The translations under genes and the position numbers were made by a program. The notes under the pieces are model-generated. The model had not been told where the DNA came from, searched no databases, and saw nothing but the letters and a program-made list of their open reading frames with translations. Shown piece by piece: positions 57,297-64,000 of a stretch of 64,000 nucleotides of DNA (its first letter is position 1; every line of letters starts with the position of its first letter). The stretch lies in NCBI GenBank assembly GCA_020632715.1, contig JACKFA010000013.1, positions 62,001 to 126,000 of the forward strand, in the 5' to 3' direction. The stretch comes from Deltaproteobacteria bacterium. Lineage in GTDB: Bacteria; Myxococcota_A; UBA9042; PHBI01.

Positions 57297-58312
57297 GGGG
57301 TCGCCCTCCTGCCGCCCGTCGGCACCTCGGGCGCGATCCCCGCGGCCTCGGCGAGGGTCCCGGCGATGGCCCGCCGCGCGAGCGGGATCTTGAAGTCGTT
57401 GTCGCCGTGGCCGCGCGCGGGCGCGAGCTCCGCCTCCGCGGCGGCGCAGAAGGCGCGCCACGTCGCGCGGGCGCCGGTGAGGGCCGCCTCGACGGCGCGG
57501 GCGCGCCACGGCTTCGGCGCGACGCCCCCGAGGGCCACGCGGGCCGAGGTGACGACGCCGTCCTCGACGGCGAGCACCACGGCGACCGAGACGAGCGCGA
57601 AGGCGTACGACGCGCGGTCGCGGACCTTGGTGTAGACGTGGCGCCCGGGCGGCGGCGGCGGGAGGCGCACGGTCTCGATGAGGTCGCCGGGCGCGAGGTC
57701 GTGCTCGCGGTCCGGGCGGTCGCCCGGGAGGCGGTGGAGCGCGTCGACGTCGAGCCAGCGCAGGTCGCCGTCGCCGCCGCGCACGCCGAGGCGCGCGTCG
57801 AGCGCCACCATCGCGACGGCCATGTCGGAGGGGTGCGCGGCGATGCAGTGCTCGCTCGTGCCGAGGACGGCGGCGTCGCGGCTCCGGCCGAAGCGGGCGC
57901 CGCAGCCGCTGCCCGGCGCGCGCTTGTTGCAGGGCAGGCCGACCTCGTAGAAGTAGGGGCAGCGCGTGCGCTGGAGGAGGTTCCCGCCGACGGTCGCCTT
58001 GTTGCGGATCTGTGGCGTCGCGCCGGAGAGCAGCGCGAGGGAGAGCACGCGGAAGCGCTCGCGCACGCGCGGGTCGTTCGCGAGGGCGGTGTTCGTGGCG
58101 GCGGCCCCGATGGCGAGCCCGCCGTCGTCGGCGTCGGCGATGTCCCGGTTCGGGAGGCGCGACACGTCGACGAGGCGCTCGGGGGTCATCACGCCGAGCT
58201 TCATGAGGTCGACGAGGTTCGTGCCGCCGCCGATGAAGGTGGCGCCGGTGTCGGCGGCCCGTCGCGCGGCGGCGACGGCGCTCTCGGCGCGCTCGTAGCC
58301 GAAGGGCCTCAT
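57293..58312 (-). CDS. paoB: FAD and 4Fe-4S subunit of PaoABC-type oxidoreductase
   Basis: 339 residues. FAD-binding motifs: TFIGGGTNLVDLMKLGV and ATVGGNLLQRTRCPYFYEVG. The Cys cluster RCPYFYEVGLPCNKRAPGSGC is the extra [4Fe-4S] insertion that marks the PaoB (YagS) subfamily. The C-terminal CO-dehydrogenase flavoprotein domain includes YTKVRDRASYAFALVSVAV. It passes electrons from molybdenum to flavin. ATGA overlaps on both sides (paoA stop, paoC start) couple translation of all three subunits. Confidence 0.92.
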   Translation of the reverse strand: MRPFGYERAESAVAAARRAADTGATFIGGGTNLVDLMKLGVMTPERLVDVSRLPNRDIADADDGGLAIGAAATNTALANDPRVRERFRVLSLALLSGATPQIRNKATVGGNLLQRTRCPYFYEVGLPCNKRAPGSGCGARFGRSRDAAVLGTSEHCIAAHPSDMAVAMVALDARLGVRGGDGDLRWLDVDALHRLPGDRPDREHDLAPGDLIETVRLPPPPPGRHVYTKVRDRASYAFALVSVAVVLAVEDGVVTSARVALGGVAPKPWRARAVEAALTGARATWRAFCAAAEAELAPARGHGDNDFKIPLARRAIAGTLAEAAGIAPEVPTGGRRATP

Positions 58313-58860
58313 GACGCGCCCTCCTCGCCTTGGCCCGCGACCTCGGCGATGGCCGCCACGAGGTTCGGGTAGGCGCCGCAGCGGCAGAGGTTCCCGGCCA
58401 TGCGCTCGCGGATCTCGTCGCCCGTCACGCGCACGGTGTCGTCGTCCGGCGTCACGACGCTCAGATCGCCGCGCGCGAGCTCGGCGAGGAGCGCCGTCGC
58501 CGAGCAGAGCTGGCCGGACGTGCAGAAGCCGCACTGGAAGGCGTCGTGCGCGACGAACGCGGCCTGTAGCGCGCCGAGCGCCTCGGGGGCGTCGCCCGCG
58601 CCGGCGCGCGCCGCGAGCCCCTCGACCGTGGTGATCTCGTCGCCGTCGTGCATCACGGCGAGCGCGAGGCAGGAGAGCACGCGCTCCCCGCCGATGAGCA
58701 CCGTGCAGGCGCCGCACTGGCCGTGGTCGCAGCCCTTGTGGGTGCCGGGGAGGTCGAGGTGGTCGCGGAGCGCGTCGAGGAGGGTCGTGCGCGGGTCGAG
58801 CGAGAGCTCGCGCGCGCGGCCGTTCACGACCAGGGTCGTCTTGGGAGCGCGGTCGCTCAT
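58309..58860 (-). CDS. paoA: [2Fe-2S] subunit of PaoABC-type oxidoreductase
   Basis: 183 residues. Plant-ferredoxin-like cluster: KGCDHGQCGACTVLIGG with a further Cys in LSCLAL. Second cluster: QCGFCTSGQ and NLCRCGAYPNL. Unlike E. coli PaoA there is no Tat signal peptide; the N-terminus starts MSDRAPKTTLVVNG. This suggests a cytoplasmic complex. First gene of the operon, with GGAGGAG before the ATG. Confidence 0.93.
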   Translation of the reverse strand: MSDRAPKTTLVVNGRARELSLDPRTTLLDALRDHLDLPGTHKGCDHGQCGACTVLIGGERVLSCLALAVMHDGDEITTVEGLAARAGAGDAPEALGALQAAFVAHDAFQCGFCTSGQLCSATALLAELARGDLSVVTPDDDTVRVTGDEIRERMAGNLCRCGAYPNLVAAIAEVAGQGEEGAS

Positions 58861-59091
58861 GGCGCTCCTCCCGCCGGATCGGGACAGAACGCCCCAGTCC
58901 CGGCAGGCGTGGGACCTCCTGGCGCGATCCGTCGCTCGTCCTGCGGCGCGGCGCGTCGGCCGCCCGTGCTGTTCTCGTCTTCCATGGCTCGCTCCGGCTC
59001 CGTGGCGGCCACGCTGGTCTGCACGCCTCGTTCCACCCGGCCATCGCCGCGGACGTCGCCAGCCGACGCCGGACGTGGCATCCTGCTCGCC

Positions 59092-59586
59092 ATGCGCACC
59101 GCCACCCACCTCGTCGTCGCCGCCCTCGTCGCCACCTTCGCCCTCGCGCTGCCCGCGCCGCGCGCGGCCGCGGACGTCGTGCCTCCCGACAAGGCCGAGG
59201 AGAAGGCGACGCCGGAGACCTTCGACAGCCCGACCGGCGGGAAGGTCACGCTGGATCTCAAACACCTCGAGCGGCGGACGCTGCTCGTGTTCGCGGCGAA
59301 CTTCTGCCCGATCTGCCGCCGCGAGACGCCGAACTTCCTGAAGCTCGCCCACGACAAGAAGGGCGAGCTCGACGTGGTGGGCGTTGTCATGGACTCGGAG
59401 CGCGACGCCGCCAAGGCCTACGTCGACAAGCAGAAGCTCGACTACCCGACCATCTGGGATCCCGAGTGGCGCTTCGCGATGCGCTTCAAGGTGAAGTCCA
59501 CGCCGACCCTGGTCCTCCTCGCGAAGGACGGCACCGTCGAGCTCGTGGCGCCCGGGCTGACCCCCGAGCTCGAGAAAAAGCTCTGA
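59092..59586 (+). CDS. Exported thioredoxin-like (TlpA/ResA-type) protein
   Basis: 164 residues. Signal peptide MRTATHLVVAALVATFALAL cut near AAADVV. Thioredoxin fold: LLVFAANFCPICRRETPNFLKLA with CPIC redox motif, VVGVVMDSERDAAKAYVDKQKL, the cis-Pro in STPTLVLLAKDG. The Cys motif CPIC is unusual compared with CxPC or CGPC. It probably acts in periplasmic thiol or peroxide chemistry. It is divergent from paoA and followed by the spondin gene. Confidence 0.85.
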   Translation: MRTATHLVVAALVATFALALPAPRAAADVVPPDKAEEKATPETFDSPTGGKVTLDLKHLERRTLLVFAANFCPICRRETPNFLKLAHDKKGELDVVGVVMDSERDAAKAYVDKQKLDYPTIWDPEWRFAMRFKVKSTPTLVLLAKDGTVELVAPGLTPELEKKL

Positions 59587-59756
59587 CGCTGCCGACGGCG
59601 CTCGGAGCCGCCTCCCGGGCGGTCGCGGCTAAGCACGGGGCGCCCCGCGTCGAGCGATTTCGGTGCCGGCGACTGTAACCCCTGCGAGGGCGGGGTCGTA
59701 GAGCCTGCCAGATGGCACGGCGCGCCGGCGGGTGCGCCGCAACACGGAGGCTCATC

Positions 59757-61145
59757 ATGCGTTTCTCACCTGTTCTGCAGGTCGTCGCACTCGTCTGTCC
59801 GGCGCTCGCCGGGCTCCCCGCGTGCTCCGACGACGACGGCGGCTCCACCACCACCGACGGCGCCCAGCGCTTCAAGGTCACCATCGAGAACGTGGCGCCC
59901 TTCACGAACCGGAAGGCCGGCTCGTTCGCGGTGAAGGTCGGCGCCACCGACCCAGGCCCCATCGCCCCCGGCGAGGCCTACGAGGTCACGTTCACGGCGG
60001 GACCGGGCCACCGGCTCGTCTTCGCCACGATGTTCGGGCAGTCGAACGACTGGTTCTTCGCGCCCGATCCGATGGGCATCGCGCTCTTCGACAGCGACAA
60101 GAACCCCGTCACGGGCGACGTCACCGCCCAGGTGAAGCTCTGGGACGCCGGCACCGAGGTCGACGAGGAGCCCGCCGTCGGCGCGCACACGGGGCCGAAG
60201 CAGAAGGACTCGACCGACGGCCCGGGCGCGGCCGACCCGGACACCGACGTGCGCGAGGTGCCGCTGACGACCACGCTCACCGACGGGTCGTCCTTCACGC
60301 GCCCCGCCGTGGCCGACATGATCGCGGTCACGCTCTCCGCGGACGCCGCGACGCGCACGTTCACGCTGCGCATCGAGAACGTCTCGGAGGACGGCGTGAC
60401 CCTCATGACGAGCGAGGGCGGCAAGCCCGTGCGCGTCTCGCCGGGCGTCTGGGCGCTCGGCACCACGACGGAGCCGATCTTCAGCGAGGGCGCGCCCGAC
60501 CGCGGCGAGGGCCTCGAGGGCATCGCCGAGGGCGGCGACATCGCGGCGCTCGCGGCCGCGCTCCCGATGCACAGCGGCGTCGCGACCCCGCTCTCGCCGG
60601 CCGTGTGGCTCGTGCACGACGGCGGCATGCCGTTCTTCACGGTGGGCGAGCCCGACTACGGGATGGGGCTCGAGGCGGTCGCGGAGACAGGCGACGTCTC
60701 GGTCCTCGCGGGCACCTACAGCGACATGCTGCCGGCGGGCGGGGTCCTCTACGGGACGGCCGCCGTGCCGGTCGGGAAGTCGGACCCGGGCCCCATCGGG
60801 CCCGGCGGGTCGTACGAGCAGGAGATCACGGCGTCGCCGGGGGACATGCTGTCGTTCGTGATGATGTACGGCGCGTCGAACGACTGGTTCTTCGCGACGC
60901 CCGACGACGGGCTGCCCCTCTTCAGCGGCACGACGCCGGTCTCCGGTGACGTGACGGGCGGCGTCGCGATCTACGACGCCGGCACCGAGGCCGACGAGGA
61001 GCTGGCGATCGGCGTGCACGGCGGGAAGCCCGAGGGGCCGGCCGACCCGGACGACACCGTGCGCGAGGTCACCGCGGCCGAGTACGGCACGCCTGTGACG
61101 CAGCACATCAAGGTCACGGTGACCCCGCTCGGGCCGGCGCAGTGA
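59757..61145 (+). CDS. Lipoprotein with two spondin domains
   Basis: 462 residues. Lipobox LAGLPAC. Two spondin_N-like domains. The first (about 30-160) has VTIENVAPF, FGQSNDWFFAPDPMGIALFD and VKLWDAGTEVDEEPAVG. The second (about 200-460) has LRIENVSED, SPGVWALGTTTEP, GASNDWFFATPDDGLPLF and VAIYDAGTEADEELAIG. A degenerate repeat (EGLEGIAEGGDIAALAAAL and GLEAVAETGDVSVLAG) sits between. Spondin domains are surface or matrix modules; bacterial roles are unknown. The ATG at 59757 follows GGAGG. Confidence 0.88.
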   Translation: MRFSPVLQVVALVCPALAGLPACSDDDGGSTTTDGAQRFKVTIENVAPFTNRKAGSFAVKVGATDPGPIAPGEAYEVTFTAGPGHRLVFATMFGQSNDWFFAPDPMGIALFDSDKNPVTGDVTAQVKLWDAGTEVDEEPAVGAHTGPKQKDSTDGPGAADPDTDVREVPLTTTLTDGSSFTRPAVADMIAVTLSADAATRTFTLRIENVSEDGVTLMTSEGGKPVRVSPGVWALGTTTEPIFSEGAPDRGEGLEGIAEGGDIAALAAALPMHSGVATPLSPAVWLVHDGGMPFFTVGEPDYGMGLEAVAETGDVSVLAGTYSDMLPAGGVLYGTAAVPVGKSDPGPIGPGGSYEQEITASPGDMLSFVMMYGASNDWFFATPDDGLPLFSGTTPVSGDVTGGVAIYDAGTEADEELAIGVHGGKPEGPADPDDTVREVTAAEYGTPVTQHIKVTVTPLGPAQ

Positions 61146-61180
61146 CGAGGTGAGCGCGCGCTGACCGAGGCGGCGACGAC

Positions 61181-61225
61181 GCGGCCGGCGAGGGCGGGGC
61201 AGGGTGGCCCGCTCCCGCCGGCCGC
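61181..61225. terminator. Hairpin between convergent genes
   Basis: GCGGCCGGCG (61181-61190) pairs perfectly with CGCCGGCCGC (61216-61225) around a 25-nt loop. It lies between the spondin gene stop and the convergent protease stop. No U-tract. Confidence 0.4.
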
Positions 61226-61233
61226 CCGCGTGC

Positions 61234-62421
61234 TCAGCGGTCGCGCTTGACCCGCTGCACGTCGTAGAGCGCGATGCGGCGCCGCTCGCCGTTCGGGAGG
61301 GCGAGGCCGAGGCGCTCGATGCCGCGGGCCTCGATGAGCTCGCCGGTGACGCTGGTGCCGTCCGCGAGCGTGACCGTGACCGACCGGCCGATCCAGTACG
61401 GGAGGATCTTCTCGCACTCGGTGAGGTCGCGCGGCAGCTCGAGGACGGAGACCTGCTCGGCGCGCTCGCTCCGTGAGGCGCCGACGGTGGCGTCCCCGAC
61501 GCCCGTGGCGAAGTCGACGTCGCGGTCGGCGGGGAAGTCGACGTCCTTCGCCTCCTCGCGGCTGCCGATCTGCGTGCGCACGTGGTGATGGCCCGGGGTG
61601 ACGACGAGGAGGACGCGCGGGCCCTTGCCGACGAGGGCGTCGTCGACGAAGACGGGGGCGTCGACGCGGGTGCGGACGACGAGGCAGTCGTCGCAGGCCT
61701 CGGCGAGGCTCTTCAGGTGCTTGAAGGCGGCGTCGACGCGGATGGCGAAGTTCACGTTGTTGGCGCCCTCGATGTAGGCCGTGACGATGGCGATGACGCG
61801 GCCCTCCTTGTCGAGGACGGGGCCGCCGGAGTTGCCGGGGTTGATGGGGATCTGGGTCTGGATGACCGGGTCCTCGTGGTCGATGGCGTAGAGGTTCGAG
61901 ATCATGCCGGTCGTGAAGGTCCAGCCGCCGCCCTCGCCGTGGCCGATGGCGGCGACCCAGCTCCCGACGCGGAGGGTCGACATCGGGGCGAGGCGGAGGG
62001 GGCGGACGGAGGGGACGTCGACCTTCACGACGGCGAGGTCGAGGCTGCGGTCGGCGTGCTCGACGACGTGCCCGCGGAGCTCGACGCCGTCGTAGCGGAC
62101 GACCTTGACGTCGCGCTCCGAGCCGACGACGTGGCGGTTCGTGAGGATGAGGCCGCCCTCGGTGATGAAGAAGCCGCTGCCGAGCTTGCGGCCGGCCTTG
62201 ATGAGGACCACCGAGGGGGCGGCGGTGCGGAAGAGCTCGACCTGGAAGCGCTCGAGGTCGTCGACGGCCGAGTGGGTGGCGGGCGGCGGGGGCGGCGCGG
62301 CGGGCGCGGGGGGCTCGGCCGCGGCGGGGGCGGCCGGGGGCTCGGCCGAGGCGCGCGAGGCGAGGGCGGCGACGGCGGCGAGGAGCAGCGTGAGGGTGAG
62401 GGCGGCGATGCGTCGCGACAT
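61234..62421 (-). CDS. Exported trypsin-like (S1C/HtrA-like) serine protease
   Basis: 395 residues. Signal peptide MSRRIAALTLTLLLAAVAAL cut near ASAEPP, followed by an Ala/Pro linker. Catalytic triad: His in LILTNRHVVG, Asp in DRSLDLAVVKV, Ser in NPGNSGGPVLDKEG. The C-terminal third has no clear PDZ domain. It instead has ECEKILPYWIGRSVTVTLADGTSVTGELIEARG, an unrecognised beta-rich region ending IALYDVQRVKRDR. It probably works in periplasmic protein quality control. Start ATG at 62421; the earlier in-frame Met lacks support. Confidence 0.85.
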   Translation of the reverse strand: MSRRIAALTLTLLLAAVAALASRASAEPPAAPAAAEPPAPAAPPPPPATHSAVDDLERFQVELFRTAAPSVVLIKAGRKLGSGFFITEGGLILTNRHVVGSERDVKVVRYDGVELRGHVVEHADRSLDLAVVKVDVPSVRPLRLAPMSTLRVGSWVAAIGHGEGGGWTFTTGMISNLYAIDHEDPVIQTQIPINPGNSGGPVLDKEGRVIAIVTAYIEGANNVNFAIRVDAAFKHLKSLAEACDDCLVVRTRVDAPVFVDDALVGKGPRVLLVVTPGHHHVRTQIGSREEAKDVDFPADRDVDFATGVGDATVGASRSERAEQVSVLELPRDLTECEKILPYWIGRSVTVTLADGTSVTGELIEARGIERLGLALPNGERRRIALYDVQRVKRDR

Positions 62422-62535
62422 GGAGCCTCGAAGGCGCTCAAGGGTTTTCAAAGGGCATCATGACCAGCGCGGCGTCGCCGCACAACCACGGCGGCGACGA
62501 GATCGTTCTGGCGGACGTCCCGCGCCTGGCGTAGT

Positions 62536-62550
62536 GTGAATGACGTTCAC
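62536..62550. promoter_or_regulatory. 15-bp palindrome GTGAATGACGTTCAC, site 3
   Basis: Identical to the 16410 site over 18 bp (62534-62551). It lies 33 bp before the stalk lipoprotein start, in the divergent region between it and the protease gene. The position fits a repressor or an activator at the core promoter. Confidence 0.5.
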
Positions 62551-62582
62551 GTACAGCGAAGCGCAAGCGAAGAGGTGTGGCG

Positions 62583-64000
62583 ATGCGTCGTGGGGTGGTG
62601 TTCTACCTGGCGGTGGCAGCGGTCGTGGCGTTGGTCGCGTGCGGCGACGACGGCGGCAGCGCGGGCGCTGACGCGGCAGGCGGCGGCGACACCGTCGCGG
62701 CCGATGTCGGGGGGGACGCGGTCGCGGAAGCCGACGCGGACACGGACGCCGCCGCGGACGCCGACGCCGTCGCCGACACCGACCCCGACGCCGCCGCGGA
62801 CGCGGAAGCCGACGCCGACGCCGACGCCGACACGGACGCCGCCGCGGACGCGGACGCCGACGCCGACACGGACGCCGCCGCCGACCCGGACGCGGACGCC
62901 GACCCGGACACGGACGCCGACCCCGACACGGACACGACCGCGGACACCGTCACCCCCGAGTGCACGATCGACGCCCAGTGCGCGGGCACCGGCATCGTCC
63001 CGCCCAACGCCTGCCTCGTGCCGCGCTGCCTCGACGGCGCCTGCGTCATGGCCGCCCCCGACTGCGACGACGCCGATCCCTGCACCGTCGACGCCTGCGA
63101 TCCCCACGCCGGCTGCGTCCACGTCGAGCAGCTCGTCGACCTCGGCGCCCGCCGCGTCCGCCTCTGCCCGGGCGCCACGCCCGGCACCGACGCCGCCGCC
63201 GCCTGCATCGACCGCGGCGAGGACCCCGGCCTCGTCGAGACCCCCGAGGACGCCGCCCTCTACGCCCAGATGCTCTCCGAGCTCGGCCTCGGCACGGCCT
63301 GGGTCAGCCCCGCGAGCCCCGAGGGCTGCCCCGCCGACAAGCGCGTCGTCCCGGCCCTCTGCCGCGCCTTCGGCGCCGCCGACGGCTGCGTGCTGACCGC
63401 CGACTGCGCCGAGGCGCTCCCCTTCTTCTGCGAGATCCGCTGCAACGACGGTGACCCCTGCACGAACGACGTCGTCGGCGCCGACGGCCTCTGCACGACG
63501 GACGACCTCGGCTGCGACGACGGCGACCCCTGCACCGTCGACAGCTGCAGCGAGCGCGACGGCTGCGTGCACGTCGTGCCCGCCGACCTCTGCGACGACG
63601 GCGTCGCCTGCACCACCGACACCTGCGGCGCCGACGGCGCCTGCCACCACGACCTCGTCCGCAGCGCCTGGGACGCGACCCACGAGCTCCTCGCCTGCCC
63701 CGGCCCCCTCACCTGGAGCGAGGCGCGCACGCGCTGCAGCGTCGAGGGCGCCGTGCTCGCCATGCCCACCACCGCCGCCCACGAGGCGAGCCTCGCCGCG
63801 ATCGCGCAGTCGCTCGGCGCCACCGGGACCCTGTGGGCGCCGCTCCGCCAGGCGGACGGCGGAAACCAGCCCTGGGCCTGGGTCGACGCGGGCGGCGCGG
63901 GCGATCCGCCCTTCTGCGCGAGCGTCCAGCCCAACTTCGACGAGGCCGGGCGCTGCGCCGCGTGGGTTCCCGCCGACGCCTGCCTCGTCGACGCGCCGTG
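62583..64000 (+). CDS. Stalk lipoprotein with C-type-lectin-like domains, 3' end beyond window
   Basis: Partial: 472 codons, open at the right edge. Lipobox VALVAC (MRRGVVFYLAVAAVVALVAC). The Asp-rich stalk at about 45-118 is DADTDAAADADAV and similar. A CTIDAQCAGTG start leads into Cys modules (CDDADPCTVDACDPHAGCVH, CDDGDPCTVDSCSERDGCVH, CDDGVACTTDTCGADGACHH). Two C-type-lectin-like domains flank or interrupt them (VRLCPGATPG to FFCEIRC; LLACPGPLTWSEARTRCSVEGAV to WAWVDAGGAGDPPFC). It is likely a carbohydrate-binding surface protein. Confidence 0.8.
   Translation, partial: MRRGVVFYLAVAAVVALVACGDDGGSAGADAAGGGDTVAADVGGDAVAEADADTDAAADADAVADTDPDAAADAEADADADADTDAAADADADADTDAAADPDADADPDTDADPDTDTTADTVTPECTIDAQCAGTGIVPPNACLVPRCLDGACVMAAPDCDDADPCTVDACDPHAGCVHVEQLVDLGARRVRLCPGATPGTDAAAACIDRGEDPGLVETPEDAALYAQMLSELGLGTAWVSPASPEGCPADKRVVPALCRAFGAADGCVLTADCAEALPFFCEIRCNDGDPCTNDVVGADGLCTTDDLGCDDGDPCTVDSCSERDGCVHVVPADLCDDGVACTTDTCGADGACHHDLVRSAWDATHELLACPGPLTWSEARTRCSVEGAVLAMPTTAAHEASLAAIAQSLGATGTLWAPLRQADGGNQPWAWVDAGGAGDPPFCASVQPNFDEAGRCAAWVPADACLVDAP
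62719..62945 (+). repeat. GACGCC/GACACG hexamer repeats coding for stalk
   Basis: Imperfect repeats encoding Asp-Ala, Asp-Thr and Asp-Pro dipeptides, of the same type as at 35176-35340 and 51150-51375. Boundaries approximate. Confidence 0.8.

Noticed and set aside
59711..59725. Sigma-54 promoter before the spondin gene
   Set aside because: TGGCAC is present at 59714, but the -12 position reads GCCG and a normal SD and spacing suggest another promoter.

Overview
The window is very GC-rich, densely coding DNA from a Gram-negative bacterium, most likely a myxobacterium-type member of Myxococcota (Polyangia-like). Four things point there: many large cysteine-rich secreted lipoproteins (thrombospondin-3, EGF-like, VWA, spondin, discoidin-like, C-type-lectin-like and papain-like modules), two ECF42 sigma factors with DGPF partners, a dihydroceramide-desaturase-like enzyme, and a palindrome before alkB that fits the Myxococcus xanthus LexA consensus. 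The taxonomic call is inference. I see no rRNA, tRNA, insertion sequence, phage or CRISPR array.

Layout. 1-3.8 kb: a YgeY-YgeW pair (M20 hydrolase, knotted carbamoyltransferase) and a sphingolipid-desaturase-like enzyme. 4-11 kb: a peptidoglycan-binding/cysteine-hydrolase-like protein, an inverted repeat, an OmpA-like protein, HflX, a large secreted orphan and a small membrane protein. 11-16 kb: a GT10 glycosyltransferase and two tandem ECF42-sigma/DGPF pairs, each behind a matching promoter. 16-25 kb: a 1027-residue cysteine-repeat protein and two tandem paralogous lipoproteins (A and B). 25-32 kb: a metallo-beta-lactamase-fold lipoprotein, a LuxR regulator, a beta-propeller protein, AlkB and pyruvate phosphate dikinase.

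32-43 kb: XdhC coupled to a fused MocA-SufU protein, an OmpA-like protein, an Asp-rich-stalk lipoprotein, a secreted orphan, and two overlapping AfsR-like ATPase regulators that both carry several frameshifts. 43-54.6 kb: a GFA protein, a papain-like peptidase lipoprotein (C), a VWA lipoprotein, a stalk lipoprotein behind a sigma-54 promoter, and a discoidin-like lipoprotein (D). 54.6-64 kb: a GSP26-like flavoprotein, a PaoABC-type molybdenum aldehyde oxidoreductase operon, a thioredoxin-like protein, a double-spondin lipoprotein, a trypsin-like protease and a C-type-lectin stalk lipoprotein cut by the window end.

Two themes link the genes. The molybdenum hydroxylase PaoABC needs a sulfurated molybdopterin cytosine dinucleotide cofactor; XdhC plus the MocA-SufU fusion 22 kb away look like its maturation pair. 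Second, lipoproteins A, B, C and D share one undescribed bipartite domain joined to different effector modules, and the wider surface protein set appears to share regulatory sites (a 15-bp palindrome at three places).
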